The notes beneath the pieces were generated by a model, which saw nothing but the letters and a program-made list of their open reading frames with translations, was not told where the DNA came from and searched no databases. Position numbers and translations under genes: made by a program. From Laccaria trichodermophora (taxonomy: Eukaryota; Basidiomycota; Agaricomycetes; Agaricales; Hydnangiaceae): a DNA stretch of 64,000 nt. Positions 10,577 through 22,405 of the stretch are shown one piece after another; within the stretch, counting starts at the first letter, position 1, and every line of letters starts with the position of its first letter. The stretch is taken from assembly GCA_018417955.1 (NCBI GenBank), contig JACTVC010000006.1:1922001-1986000 (forward strand). The letters run 5' to 3'.

Positions 10577-11989
10577 CTACCATCGTCCTCTATTTAAAGC
10601 CCAACAAATAATTATGGTTTCTCTTGGAATGCCATATGTTCCTGATGGGCGCCAGAATGTTGTAAGATGGGTGATAAGGTGGACTGGCTGTATGATCATC
10701 AGCTGCCTAGAGGGAACTGTGTCAACAATTTGGCTCATAAAACCTGGAAAATGAACAAATGGAGCCTGTGCCTCCTCTGAATTAGGCAGCTGCTGGTGTG
10801 GGCGAACAATGAAAAATGTGTGCATGGCTCCCTCAAGTGGGATGTGCCAGATTGCTTCAATAAATCCTGTATCATGCTCCTGTGTATGAGGATTGCGAAA
10901 CTGGTAGCACTGTTCCCTTCGTGTGAGTGCTGACAGCTGAAAGTGTGATCCCCTTGGTGCACCTGGAGAGGGAGTTCAACCCTCAGAGGAAGGATAAGAG
11001 CATTGGAAGGATGGGGAAATGCATCGTAAGCTCGATATTGGTGTCCAGTAGCCTAAAGGTAGACAAGGAGAGCATCATAAGCATCCTGTGGAAGATTTGA
11101 TGCCTTTTTGAAAACTGCTGCCATTTCAGCAAAGTCCAGGGGAGTGGGTGAGAAATCTGAAGTTTTGACAGCTGGTCGTAAAATATTTGCAAGGCCATTC
11201 ATTCTACCATCTTGTAGTCCATCTTGCAGCAAAGCATCTACTTGGCCTCTACGACTCATTTGGCGAAGCATTGTTAAATCAAGATCTCCTGTATACTCAA
11301 ATTAGAAATTATAGTTTGCAAAATAATTGTAAAAACATATGAAACCTCCGATTTGTTTTGATCTTCTGCAACATGCCATTCATCCGCTCACCTGCAAACT
11401 CACTAAGAGGTGGTAGAGGACCCCAATATTTTAGTAGAGCCCCATTGTGCATGGCGTAATGATGATTTGGCTTTGAGTGAACATGAGGGAATAGAGCTTG
11501 GATGGATTGCTGATATTGAATGTAGTGACCAGTGTATTCATCGGCACTGGCATTAGAAGTCTTGAAGGATGATAGTATGTTTGTGGCTGCAACAAGATGG
11601 TGAAAGGATTGGAGATGTTGGTGCTGAAGATTTGTCATTGTTTCAGAGTGCCAGAACTCTGGAATTATAAGCAGAAAGATACAGCTGAAGAGCATGAGGT
11701 ACTCATGAGCTTTCAGCTTCCCATGACTTGGTTCTCCAAGGTTTGTTGGAGGTCGCTGTGCCCATGTTGGGAGAGTAACATTAGAAATGCAGTTTCGAAT
11801 CACTTGAAGCTGTGCATCTGTGAAGGTAAAGTGTTCTTTAGTGTCAGGAATATAATCTGGATCTCCAGTAACTTCATCATCCTCATCCTGCATGTCCACT
11901 TCAGTCACCCATTTTAGGGTACCTGTGAGGTATATGAATTCTTTGATTTAGGGGACCTCCATGGTACCCATTCCAAGGGTGGTATAAGA

Positions 11990-12130
11990 GCACATACCAA
12001 TACCATGGTACCATGGTATGGAAAACCCATACCATACCAATACCATGTTACCATACCATACCATGTCACCTCATACCATACCATGCCATACCATACCATC
12101 ATACCATACCATACCATACCATCATACCAG
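11990..12130 (+). repeat. CCATACCATACC simple repeat (mirror copy 18024-18164)
   Basis: Runs of ATACC/CATGG pentamer-like units in the outer part of the left arm; the identical inverted tract lies at 18024-18164. Tyr/His-rich open frames here are repeat translation. Confidence 0.8.
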
Positions 12131-12899
12131 GGTGTCTGGGGTCCTTTTTCAAAATATATAAATTCTTTCTGCAGGCTGCAATACTGGTCCATTGGGTGCC
12201 ATTTTTTGTGGAAAGCTTCTTGATGTTTTTCCCAAGATTTTAAGATACAAATGGAGGCTATATAGTCAAATCCATCCTTTGAAAATCAGTTCAAATGAGC
12301 TTAATCCCAGCTTTTTCCATGCATCAAAAGCCATTTATTGATACATATCTTTCCCAGTCCTTTCAATTACAATTAGAACAATATTCATCACAAATAAATC
12401 AATGCTGCATCAGTATTTGAGAAGCAAAGAAAAGAAAACATTTTGTGTATTGGCTATAGTCCTGGACCATGCATGATACCATGCATTGCAAACGCATGGA
12501 CTTGAGCTAAATTATTATCCAACAGCCTAGGCTGAAATATGCACTTCAACTAATCAACTACATTAAGTACCCTTCACAGATGATTCATTTCAAAAGCCTG
12601 AAATTTGGATTCAAAAAGTGCCATGCTGTTGCTGTCAAAGAAGTATGTGTATATATTTACTATATGAAAACTACATATGATGGAATCAAAGTATTGTTGT
12701 TCTGAGAATTTGACCAAAGTTGTCATTATCAAAATATTTGGTCCAATCCAAAGTCTTGTCAATTGGAGAGCCAGGGGTACAGATTAAGGAAGCTCCTGTT
12801 GGCCATGGCCTCCCAAAACCATGATACTATGTTCAGCCTTATTCATATCACATGTGGTATGATAATATCATACCACAACCATTCATACCATACCGCAAC

Positions 12900-13490
12900 T
12901 ATTCATACCAAACTATGGTATTGCCCCCTCACCATACCATACTATGGTATTGCCATCTCACACCATACCATACTATGGTATTGCCATCTCATACCATACC
13001 ATGGTATTGCCCTCTCACCATACCATACTATGGTATTGCCATCTCATACCATACCATGGTATTGCACCCTCACCATACCACACCATGGTATTGCCATCTC
13101 ATACCATACCATGGTATTGCACCCTCACCATACCACACCATGGTATTGCCATCTCATACCATACCATGGTATTGCACCCTCACCATACCACACCATGGTA
13201 TTGCCATCTCATACCATACCATGGTATTGCACCCTCACCATACCACACCATGGTATTGCCATCTCATACCATACCATGGTATTGCACCCTCACCATACCA
13301 CACCATGGTATTGCCATCTCATACCATACCATGGTATTGCACCCCCATACCATACCATACCATGGTATTGCACCCTCACCATACCATACCATGGTATTGC
13401 ACCCCCATACCATACCATACTATACCATGGTATTGCACCCTTATACCATACCATGGTACTCCACTCCCATACCATACCATGTTGTTTGAT
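12900..13490 (+). repeat. 55-bp minisatellite in the left arm (mirror copy 16664-17254)
   Basis: Units alternate CCATGGTATTGCACCCTCAC and CCATGGTATTGCCATCTCAT halves; the full period is 55 bp (for example unit starts at 13054 and 13109). Because 55 is not a multiple of three, all frames read the same short peptides in turn, producing long false ORFs on one strand of each arm. The inverted copy is at 16664-17254. Confidence 0.85.
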
Positions 13491-13776
13491 GTTTAAGGTG
13501 CTGTTCTCAGGATCCAGTGTGAATTTCTAAATATGGAAGGTGTGGCTATGCTAAATGAAAAAGAAATTAATGGGATAGATGCTTAAAATATCACAGGAAC
13601 CATAATCTATGCAGAGGAAGGCAGAAAACCCCCATTTCGAAGTTTGTTTACATATATTTACCAATAGCTTTAACCAAAGTAAGGCTACAAAAATTGTAGT
13701 GTCCGCTTTTTTCATTAGAAAAGAGAAGTATGATTAGAAAACTTTGTAGTGTGCGCTTTGATGTGCGCACTATTTC

Positions 13777-14280
13777 CTAATTGGGCCATTTCCTAATTGG
13801 GAAAAGCGTTACACTTTTTTCTGCCACACCTGATGTCAGGCACAGTGCGCATTTAGGTCGGGAACTGTTTCCCACGCTTTTTGGGCCAGAAGAGTTAGTG
13901 GCTAGCTTAGTGTTGTCATTGTTAATGACGATGTGCGCACTATTTCCTAATTGGGCCATTTCCTAATCAGGAAAAGCGTTACACTTTTTTCTGCCACACC
14001 TGATGTCAGGCACAGTGCGCATTTAGGTCGGGAAATATTTCCCACGCTCTTTGGGCCAGAAGAGTTAGTGGCTAGCTTGGTGTTGTCATTGTTAATGACG
14101 ATGTGCGCACTATTTCCCAATTGGGCCATTTCCTAATCAGGAAAAGCGTTACACTTTTTTCTGCCACACCTAATGTCAGGCACAGTGCGCATTTAGGTTG
14201 GGAACTGTTTCCCACGCTCTTTGGGCCAGAAGAGTTAGTAGGCTAGCTTAGTTTTGTCACTGTTCATGACGATGTTCGCA
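13777..14280 (+). repeat. 170-bp tandem repeat, three copies (mirror copy 15874-16377)
   Basis: Units beginning near 13777, 13947 and 14117 share TTTCCTAATTGGGCCATTTC and CAGGCACAGTGCGCATTTAG. Period 170 bp; the copies differ by a few substitutions. The inverted array is at 15874-16377. Confidence 0.85.
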
Positions 14281-14309
14281 TATTTCCCAATTAGGAAATT
14301 CATTACATA

Positions 14310-14870
14310 ATATCAGTTTGTAGTCTCCGCTTTTTTAGACTACAAAAGTTTGTAGTGTGCGCTTTTTTCATTACAAAAGTTTGTAGTCTTCTGCTTGTGT
14401 TCACTACAGAATTACTAGTGTGCGCTTTTTTAGACTACAAAAGTTTGTAGTGTGCGCTTTTTTCATTACAAAGGTTTGTAGTCTTTTGCTTGTGTTCACT
14501 ACAAAATTACTAGTGTGCGCTTTTTTCATTACAAAAGTTTGTAGTCTTCTGCTTGGGTTCACTACAAAAGTTTGTAGTGTGCGCTTTTTTCATTACAAAG
14601 GTTTGTAGTCTTTTGCTTGTGTTCACTACAAAATTACTAGTGTGCGCTTTTTTCATTACAAAAGTTTGTAGTCTTCTGTTTGGGTTCACTACAAAATTAC
14701 TACTGTGCGCTTTTTTCATTACAAAGTTTGTAGTGTGCGCTTTTTGGACTACAAAAGTTTGTAGTGTTCGCTTTTTTCATTACAAAGGCTTGTAGTGTCC
14801 GCTTTTTTCATTATAAAAGTTTGTAGTGTCTGCTTTTTCATTACAAAAGTTTGTGGTCTGCTTATCTTAT
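14310..14870 (+). repeat. TTTGTAGTGTGCGCTTTTTT array (mirror copy 15284-15844)
   Basis: Irregular units of about 28-45 bp contain GTGTGCGCTTTTTTCATTAC and its partner TACAAAAGTTTGTAG, itself partly palindromic. Short ORFs in this array are artefacts. The inverted copy is at 15284-15844. This is the array nearest the loop. Confidence 0.8.
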
Positions 14871-17800
14871 ATATTATATTGTAGTCTCCTATTATCTATG
14901 TAGGTATGACCTGATGTTTCAGGCAAACTGACTGCAGCCAAACAGCTGGCAAATCATTCACACTTTGTACTCTCTAAGGAATTACATTCAAGACTAACTA
15001 TTTGAAAGGGCAGGTAGTTCAGTCATGTTCTCATCATATTCAACATTCTTTCCATATATCTGGGGACTCAACTATGTCTGAACATAGCCAACCTTGACAT
15101 GTCCTCTCTTTCTACTTCATCATTGGGTAGCTGCCACTACCTGCCCTTTCCAATAGTTAGTCTTGAATGTAATTCCTTAGGGAGTACAAAGTGTGAATGA
15201 TTTGCCAGCTGTTTGGCTGCAGTCAGTTTGCCTGAAACATCAGGTCATACCTACATAGATAATAGGAGACTACAATATAATATATAAGATAAGCAGACCA
15301 CAAACTTTTGTAATGAAAAAGCAGACACTACAAACTTTTATAATGAAAAAAGCGGACACTACAAGCCTTTGTAATGAAAAAAGCGAACACTACAAACTTT
15401 TGTAGTCCAAAAAGCGCACACTACAAACTTTGTAATGAAAAAAGCGCACAGTAGTAATTTTGTAGTGAACCCAAACAGAAGACTACAAACTTTTGTAATG
15501 AAAAAAGCGCACACTAGTAATTTTGTAGTGAACACAAGCAAAAGACTACAAACCTTTGTAATGAAAAAAGCGCACACTACAAACTTTTGTAGTGAACCCA
15601 AGCAGAAGACTACAAACTTTTGTAATGAAAAAAGCGCACACTAGTAATTTTGTAGTGAACACAAGCAAAAGACTACAAACCTTTGTAATGAAAAAAGCGC
15701 ACACTACAAACTTTTGTAGTCTAAAAAAGCGCACACTAGTAATTCTGTAGTGAACACAAGCAGAAGACTACAAACTTTTGTAATGAAAAAAGCGCACACT
15801 ACAAACTTTTGTAGTCTAAAAAAGCGGAGACTACAAACTGATATTATGTAATGAATTTCCTAATTGGGAAATATGCGAACATCGTCATGAACAGTGACAA
15901 AACTAAGCTAGCCTACTAACTCTTCTGGCCCAAAGAGCGTGGGAAACAGTTCCCAACCTAAATGCGCACTGTGCCTGACATTAGGTGTGGCAGAAAAAAG
16001 TGTAACGCTTTTCCTGATTAGGAAATGGCCCAATTGGGAAATAGTGCGCACATCGTCATTAACAATGACAACACCAAGCTAGCCACTAACTCTTCTGGCC
16101 CAAAGAGCGTGGGAAATATTTCCCGACCTAAATGCGCACTGTGCCTGACATCAGGTGTGGCAGAAAAAAGTGTAACGCTTTTCCTGATTAGGAAATGGCC
16201 CAATTAGGAAATAGTGCGCACATCGTCATTAACAATGACAACACTAAGCTAGCCACTAACTCTTCTGGCCCAAAAAGCGTGGGAAACAGTTCCCGACCTA
16301 AATGCGCACTGTGCCTGACATCAGGTGTGGCAGAAAAAAGTGTAACGCTTTTCCCAATTAGGAAATGGCCCAATTAGGAAATAGTGCGCACATCAAAGCG
16401 CACACTACAAAGTTTTCTAATCATACTTCTCTTTTCTAATGAAAAAAGCGGACACTACAATTTTTGTAGCCTTACTTTGGTTAAAGCTATTGGTAAATAT
16501 ATGTAAACAAACTTCGAAATGGGGGTTTTCTGCCTTCCTCTGCATAGATTATGGTTCCTGTGATATTTTAAGCATCTATCCCATTAATTTCTTTTTCATT
16601 TAGCATAGCCACACCTTCCATATTTAGAAATTCACACTGGATCCTGAGAACAGCACCTTAAACATCAAACAACATGGTATGGTATGGGAGTGGAGTACCA
16701 TGGTATGGTATAAGGGTGCAATACCATGGTATAGTATGGTATGGTATGGGGGTGCAATACCATGGTATGGTATGGTGAGGGTGCAATACCATGGTATGGT
16801 ATGGTATGGGGGTGCAATACCATGGTATGGTATGAGATGGCAATACCATGGTGTGGTATGGTGAGGGTGCAATACCATGGTATGGTATGAGATGGCAATA
16901 CCATGGTGTGGTATGGTGAGGGTGCAATACCATGGTATGGTATGAGATGGCAATACCATGGTGTGGTATGGTGAGGGTGCAATACCATGGTATGGTATGA
17001 GATGGCAATACCATGGTGTGGTATGGTGAGGGTGCAATACCATGGTATGGTATGAGATGGCAATACCATGGTGTGGTATGGTGAGGGTGCAATACCATGG
17101 TATGGTATGAGATGGCAATACCATAGTATGGTATGGTGAGAGGGCAATACCATGGTATGGTATGAGATGGCAATACCATAGTATGGTATGGTGTGAGATG
17201 GCAATACCATAGTATGGTATGGTGAGGGGGCAATACCATAGTTTGGTATGAATAGTTGCGGTATGGTATGAATGGTTGTGGTATGATATTATCATACCAC
17301 ATGTGATATGAATAAGGCTGAACATAGTATCATGGTTTTGGGAGGCCATGGCCAACAGGAGCTTCCTTAATCTGTACCCCTGGCTCTCCAATTGACAAGA
17401 CTTTGGATTGGACCAAATATTTTGATAATGACAACTTTGGTCAAATTCTCAGAACAACAATACTTTGATTCCATCATATGTAGTTTTCATATAGTAAATA
17501 TATACACATACTTCTTTGACAGCAACAGCATGGCACTTTTTGAATCCAAATTTCAGGCTTTTGAAATGAATCATCTGTGAAGGGTACTTAATGTAGTTGA
17601 TTAGTTGAAGTGCATATTTCAGCCTAGGCTGTTGGATAATAATTTAGCTCAAGTCCATGCGTTTGCAATGCATGGTATCATGCATGGTCCAGGACTATAG
17701 CCAATACACAAAATGTTTTCTTTTCTTTGCTTCTCAAATACTGATGCAGCATTGATTTATTTGTGATGAATATTGTTCTAATTGTAATTGAAAGGACTGG

Positions 17801-18446
17801 GAAAGATATGTATCAATAAATGGCTTTTGATGCATGGAAAAAGCTGGGATTAAGCTCATTTGAACTGATTTTCAAAGGATGGATTTGACTATATAGCCTC
17901 CATTTGTATCTTAAAATCTTGGGAAAAACATCAAGAAGCTTTCCACAAAAAATGGCACCCAATGGACCAGTATTGCAGCCTGCAGAAAGAATTTATATAT
18001 TTTGAAAAAGGACCCCAGACACCCTGGTATGATGGTATGGTATGGTATGGTATGATGGTATGGTATGGCATGGTATGGTATGAGGTGACATGGTATGGTA
18101 TGGTAACATGGTATTGGTATGGTATGGGTTTTCCATACCATGGTACCATGGTATTGGTATGTGCTCTTATACCACCCTTGGAATGGGTACCATGGAGGTC
18201 CCCTAAATCAAAGAATTCATATACCTCACAGGTACCCTAAAATGGGTGACTGAAGTGGCATGTCAAATGCATAGGGATGTGGTTCATCTTGAGTTGGTGT
18301 TCGAGAGAGTGTTGAAGATTGGCCAGAATGCTGGGATGAGAATGAAGGGTTTTGGTGGAGTGGTGCTGCTTCTGCCTCTGCTGCCTCTCGATGTAACTCA
18401 TCAAGCTCACTTGCAGACTCAGATACATCTGTTTCAGTCCACTGTT

Positions 18447-18765
18447 TGTGATATAGGATTGGAAGGGAATGCCCAGAGGCCATAGTCAAATAGTGGTATA
18501 TAGCTATATTTGGATATCTTACATAATATATTGATCTTTTGTCTTGAACCACCATCTTGTCAGCAGTCTTGCCATCCTCTTGCACTACATGTAGTGCTTT
18601 GTATATCTGTACTTCCTACAGTATGCATGATCATGTTGGGCCAGCTGAGTATCTTGTAACTGCTCATTGCTCACTCATGGGTGTTGATCCCAGATCCACC
18701 CATTCTTGCCTCCTCCTTCCCTCTTGGCTTCAGCTATGTGAGAAGTTCAGAGTGAATGCTTCACA
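18447..18765 (+). repeat. 319-bp LTR-like repeat, copy 1
   Basis: Begins TGTGATATAGG and ends CTTCACA, so the ends are TG...CA with TGTGA/TCACA inverted termini, as in LTRs. It is immediately followed by A then TGGTGGGGGCACCGCGG, which fits a primer-binding site starting TGG. The second copy (39597-39915) has exactly the same length and differs at only a few positions. It interrupts the Tnp2-like gene. The left flank (CTGTT) does not match the right flank of copy 2 (ATGAC). Confidence 0.65.
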
Positions 18766-19077
18766 ATGGTGGGGGCACCGCGGACTTCACCAAAGCATGG
18801 TTGAAGTCTGCATCTCTTGGTAGAGGGAGAGCTGGAGAGTTGTGGGAATGCGCCAGCTCATCACAGGAGGAACCTTAGCATGGATGGTAGCTGCAGCTCG
18901 CGCACTTCGCGGCGGGCTTATTACTTCATGTGAAAGGGCTCATCCATCCTTCAGTTGGATGAACCATTGACTTTAGCTTGTGCTTGCACAGCTGGTTGAG
19001 GTTTGTTCAATTGGGGTGCTGCGCTGACTCTGAGCAGCTGGGCTTTGGGATTTCGCGACTACGTGGCCTGAAGTCTA
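18766..19077 (+). other. Probable LTR-retrotransposon leader, non-coding
   Basis: Sequence directly after the LTR-like repeat, starting with the TGG primer-site candidate at 18767. It includes a CAGCTCGCGCACTTCGCGGC motif resembling units of the minisatellite at 23085-23420. No open gag or pol frame. Confidence 0.4.
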
Positions 19078-19528
19078 AGGTAGCGGACAGCCATACCTCG
19101 CTAACGTCACATGATTCATCCCAAAATGGTCATTTTTGACAGAAACACTTCTCAAATATTTAGCATGCAGGATTTAGCAAATTGAGCTAGAACATTTTGT
19201 AAAGAATGCCATCAAATGAGCAACTACCAATTTTCTTGGTGGGAAATCAAGATCTCGAGGAGGAGTTTTGAAATTGGTGTTGCGTATGGTAGCACATCAC
19301 GTGAATCACAGTGCACTCTGTGAAATCTGTATAATTGAAACTCCTCCTTCAGATTCTCAAATCAAGTTCTGAAAACTTGCAAAAGCACTCTGAATAACAA
19401 TTCAATTAAAATGTTCAGCTTGATTTTGCAGCAGTACACATTGCTCTTTCATTATTGTTTACTTTGTAGAAAGTCACCCAATTAGGACAGCTCACGTGAC
19501 GTTAGCGAGGTATGGCTGTCCGCTACCT
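19078..19528. mobile_element. 451-bp MITE with ~33-bp inverted ends and TA duplication
   Basis: Inverted ends AGGTAGCGGACAGCCATACC... at 19078-19110 and the complement at 19496-19528 match across at least 33 bp, and both are flanked by TA (19076-19077 and 19529-19530). The interior is AT-rich and non-coding. TA duplication and size fit a Tc1/mariner- or Fot-type non-autonomous element. It sits inside the LTR-bounded interval and is therefore younger than that sequence. Confidence 0.85.
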
Positions 19529-19530
19529 TA

Positions 19531-21138
19531 CTGTGCATCAGGAAAACTCCAACCGTGTGGCTGGTCTGGAGCCAGACCAGCCAGACACTGCCAGACCATC
19601 AGAATGTGAGTGGTGACATAATACCCTCCTGATGCCATAACACTTTTTTGCATCATAATTTCATTCTGATCTCACAAACAGATCTGGCAATAGGTGATCA
19701 GACACATCAGACCCTGTCAGACCATCCATAAGTTTTCTTCCATGTCAATTTTTACACAACAGCAGGCAATAAAATAGTTATTAGAAGAGTACTTGGATTA
19801 CAGAGATGTACTGGTATCTACTAGATGACTTATAAAAAGATGATGAGTAGGTAACGCCACACATGGATAAATGGACATGAGGGTATGCCCCATTCAATTT
19901 CGGGGGAGGGCAGGTGGAGGGGCACTCATGGATCCTCGTTGTTGTCTGTCATCATGGTCTTTGTGTCATTGTGGTCATCCATCATCGCTGTTGTAGTCGT
20001 CCATCATCACTGTTGTAGTCGTCCATCATTGCCTCCACGTCGCGTCCGTCTCTGTCGTTGTCGTTGTGTCATCATGTGGCCATTGCTGTGTATTGTTGTC
20101 ATTGTCATGTTGTGTTGTCATCACCAAATGCAGCAGAGGGTGAGGCGGTGACATGGCAGTGGTTGGCAGGTGTTACGTTGGCCGCTGGGTGGGTTGTGGC
20201 CATTAGAAAGAGAAAAAGGGGGCTGGTGGGAACTTACGACGTGATGTGCTCACCTGCACTACTGTGGATGGCGATGATGGCATGTGTCGTTGCCGTCTGG
20301 ACAATGTGGCAAATCTGGACAGAACCGTTGACATGCCACATTGTCTGCTGCTGACATGGCATTGGCACGTTGTTGCTGTCATGGTTGCTGTGTGCCGAGG
20401 TGGGTGTGGGTGGTTGACGATGATAGTGGGCAGTGGCAGCTGTAGGCAATGTGGGGAGGCAGCGGCAGGAGGGGGTGTCATTGGGGAAGACATGGCGCGC
20501 CATGGCCATGTTGCTGTTGCTGAGCCTCAGGCGCGTAATGTGGCGGTTGATGTGCGGAATGTCGTTTAGCCCATGGTGGGTGCTCAAGCACTCACAATGT
20601 GAGGTGGCGGTCACATAGAGTGGGTGATGGGGATGGTGGTGGGAAGAGGAGAGTGTTTGTATTGTGTTTGGTTACGAGTTGGACCTCAAGGTCCATCGGA
20701 GTTTCAACGGACTTGAACAGTGAACAAATTGAATGCAGTTCTGGTGAGGTTCAGATTCTGAAAGAATATGATACAAATTAAATACTGAAAAAAATCTGAC
20801 TTTGTGATGAAAGTATGGAAAGAAAATATTTCTGACAAGAAAACTTGCCACACCTGTCAGACGTGTCAGACACACCAGACCTTCCACATGCAAAGAGTTT
20901 TCCTGATGTGAGGAGAGTTCCTACTCACCTATGTCTGGATTCCACGACTATGCGACCATTGACTTGGTGAGGAGGTTGCCCACAATCAGTGTTGCCTGCT
21001 GCTTTGCACTGCTTCACTGTCTCTCAGACTCTACCTGTTCCTCAACCATCTCCTTTGTCTTTTAGCATCTAGGCCTCTCAAGAACAGCCAGATGTTCATT
21101 GAAATCCCTCCAGTTCAGTCTGCTGCTCTGGAAATTAT
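19531..21138. other. Non-coding: CCAGAC-rich stretches and a TCATC/GTTGT triplet tract
   Basis: 19555-19730 and 20845-20885 are rich in CCAGAC/GTCTGG units in both orientations, suggesting the ends of a degenerate element. 19940-20120 is a TCATC/GTTGT-rich tract. Overlapping ORFs on both strands at 19885-20620 have no recognised motif. No gene called. Confidence 0.4.
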
Positions 21139-21332
21139 GTGCTATGCCCTACTATGCTTCTCTCCCAATCGTTCCTGTTTTCTTGCTTGAGGAATGAGTA
21201 TTCTCATCCTCCTTTCTTCTCTATGAACTCCCTGGAATGGCTCTTCTTGGTTTCTGAATGGTTAGAAGGGTTTGGAGTGGTTTTGGGAAGTTGGATGGGG
21301 TTGATGGGACATCAAAATTGGACTTGTTCACC

Positions 21333-21974
21333 TCATATCTCGCCAACCGATGCCCCGATTGCTCTCGTCTCTTTTGCGCTGGGAAGCCCTCATTTACGCC
21401 CTTCTTTGGACCCCATGAACTTGCCAAACGGTCATGTATTGGCTGCGCTTCGCCTAGTTCAGCCTGGCATGGCCAAAATGAACATATTTCGTCCGTTCTC
21501 GACGAGATCCTCGTCGTTCCTTTTGTTCTTTGGCTCGTTTCAAAGCCACTGTCAATGCGCTTCTGGGAAGCCCTCATACGCGTCAAACAGACGAGCGGTT
21601 CTCGTGTTACAGCACCATCCCTCCAACAACCATTTACATGTGACTTGTTCATGTCATATCTCGCCAACCGACAGCCGTATGGCTCTCGTCTTTTTCGCGT
21701 TGGGAAGCCCTGATTCACACCTTCCTTTGGACAATATGAACCCGCCAAACGGTTACCTATTGGCTGCGCTTCGCCTAGTTCAGCCTGGTATGACCAAAAT
21801 GAACATATTTCGTCCGTTCTCGGCGAGATCTTCGTCGCCCCTTTTGTTCTTTGGCTTGTTTTGAAGCCACGGTCAATGCGCTTCTGGGAAGCTCTCATAC
21901 GCGTCAAACGAACGAGCGGTCCTTGTGTTACAGTGCCATCTCTTCAACAACCATTTCCCCATTCCTATTGTCAT
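21333..21974 (+). repeat. 321-bp tandem duplication
   Basis: TCATATCTCGCCAACCGA starts at 21333 and again at 21654; intervening blocks such as TTGGCTGCGCTTCGCCTAGT also repeat at the same spacing. A partial third end follows near 21918-21950. The copies differ by scattered substitutions. Long ORFs on both strands (241 and 228 codons) come from the GC-richer composition and are not supported as genes. Confidence 0.75.
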
Positions 21975-22334
21975 AACATGCTCGCATCGGACGTTATATA
22001 GCCCGTTTTAAACATCTGAATCGTACCTTTCCGACGCACCTATTTATGTCGAAAACGGACAACAGCCTGGTCTGCAGTATGCATTTACTCCAGAACTGCA
22101 GTTTCTGGGTATTACCTCTCTATCTCGACAACCACGTCTCGTCACGATACGCGAACTATACCGTTGGAAAGGCGTCATTCGTAGCTTTCGAACGGGTATT
22201 TGATTTCCAGGAACGGGCCAGAAATCACCACGCTATGCTCAAACACATTTTTGGCTACCTCAGGATCTCCCCTCTATTTGGGGTGTTAAGACTTGATTGG
22301 AGGACTCTTATGGGCAGGGGAGACACCTCAACTG

Positions 22335-22397
22335 GTTGAGAGTTGCTGCTCGCGCATTACACAGCAGACTCTTCTTCAGTCATGGTAACCTTCTGGC
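22335..22397 (+). repeat. Outlying unit of the GCTGCTCGC minisatellite
   Basis: One unit of the array continuing at 23085-23420 (GTTGCTGCTCGCGCATTACA, then CTTCTTCAGTCATGGTAACC). The hAT MITE inserted into this array separates it from the rest. Confidence 0.7.
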
Positions 22398-22405
22398 TCT
22401 CTCAG

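Larger units (their letters stand above)
11897..18257. mobile_element. 6.36-kb fold-back (palindromic) element with 7-bp target duplications
   Basis: Arms 11897-15018 and 15136-18257 (3122 bp each) are reverse complements around a 117-bp spacer. Paired coordinates always sum to 30154, so there are no net length differences; I saw only two mismatches, both close to the spacer. The ends read CACTTCAGTCACCC and its complement. GCATGTC occurs directly on each side (11890-11896 and 18258-18264), and removing the insert with one copy restores the reading frame of the interrupted transposase gene. The arms hold nested arrays: ATACC/CATGG simple repeats, a 55-bp minisatellite, a 170-bp tandem repeat and a TTTGTAGTGTGCGC array. 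No protein-coding gene is visible, so it is non-autonomous. A 7-bp duplication does not match the common fungal superfamilies (TA, 3 bp, 8 bp). Confidence 0.85.
10577..18446 (-). pseudogene. Tnp2-type (CACTA-like) transposase C-terminal fragment, split by a fold-back element
   Basis: Read on the minus strand, coding sequence runs from 18446 to 18258, is interrupted by the palindrome 11897-18257, and resumes at 11896. Dropping the palindrome and one copy of GCATGTC joins PHPYAFDM to QDEDDEVTGDPDYIPD in frame. Downstream the protein has FTFTDAQLQVIRNCISNV, PSHGKLKAHEYL and PLPPLSEFAGERMNGMLQKI, hallmarks of the C-terminal half of Tnp2-family transposases of Agaricomycetes. It continues through exons at about 11283-11055 and 10962-10735 and ends with CWALNRGRW at 10577. 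The DDE nuclease half should lie upstream, but an LTR (18447-18765) follows instead, so the gene is 5'-truncated. It cannot encode an active transposase. Family assignment is good; internal exon borders are approximate. Confidence 0.65.

Noticed and set aside
12763..13530. Long His/Tyr-rich ORFs (up to 255 codons) in the palindrome arms
   Set aside because: They translate a 55-bp minisatellite in all frames; the same peptides recur because the period is not a multiple of three. No gene structure.
14420..15734. Short CAFFITKVCS-type ORFs on both arms
   Set aside because: Translation of the TTTGTAGTGTGCGC array; mirrored exactly by the palindrome.
12880..17274. CRISPR-like regular repeats
   Set aside because: There are no unique spacers of uniform length; units are contiguous, and the genome is eukaryotic.
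18226..18585. A single 119-codon minus ORF across 18447
   Set aside because: It runs from the LTR-like repeat into the Tnp2-like fragment; the junction is an insertion border, not a gene.
21139..21907. Two overlapping 230-240-codon ORFs on opposite strands
   Set aside because: Each consists of the 321-bp duplication; neither shows motifs or a convincing start context.
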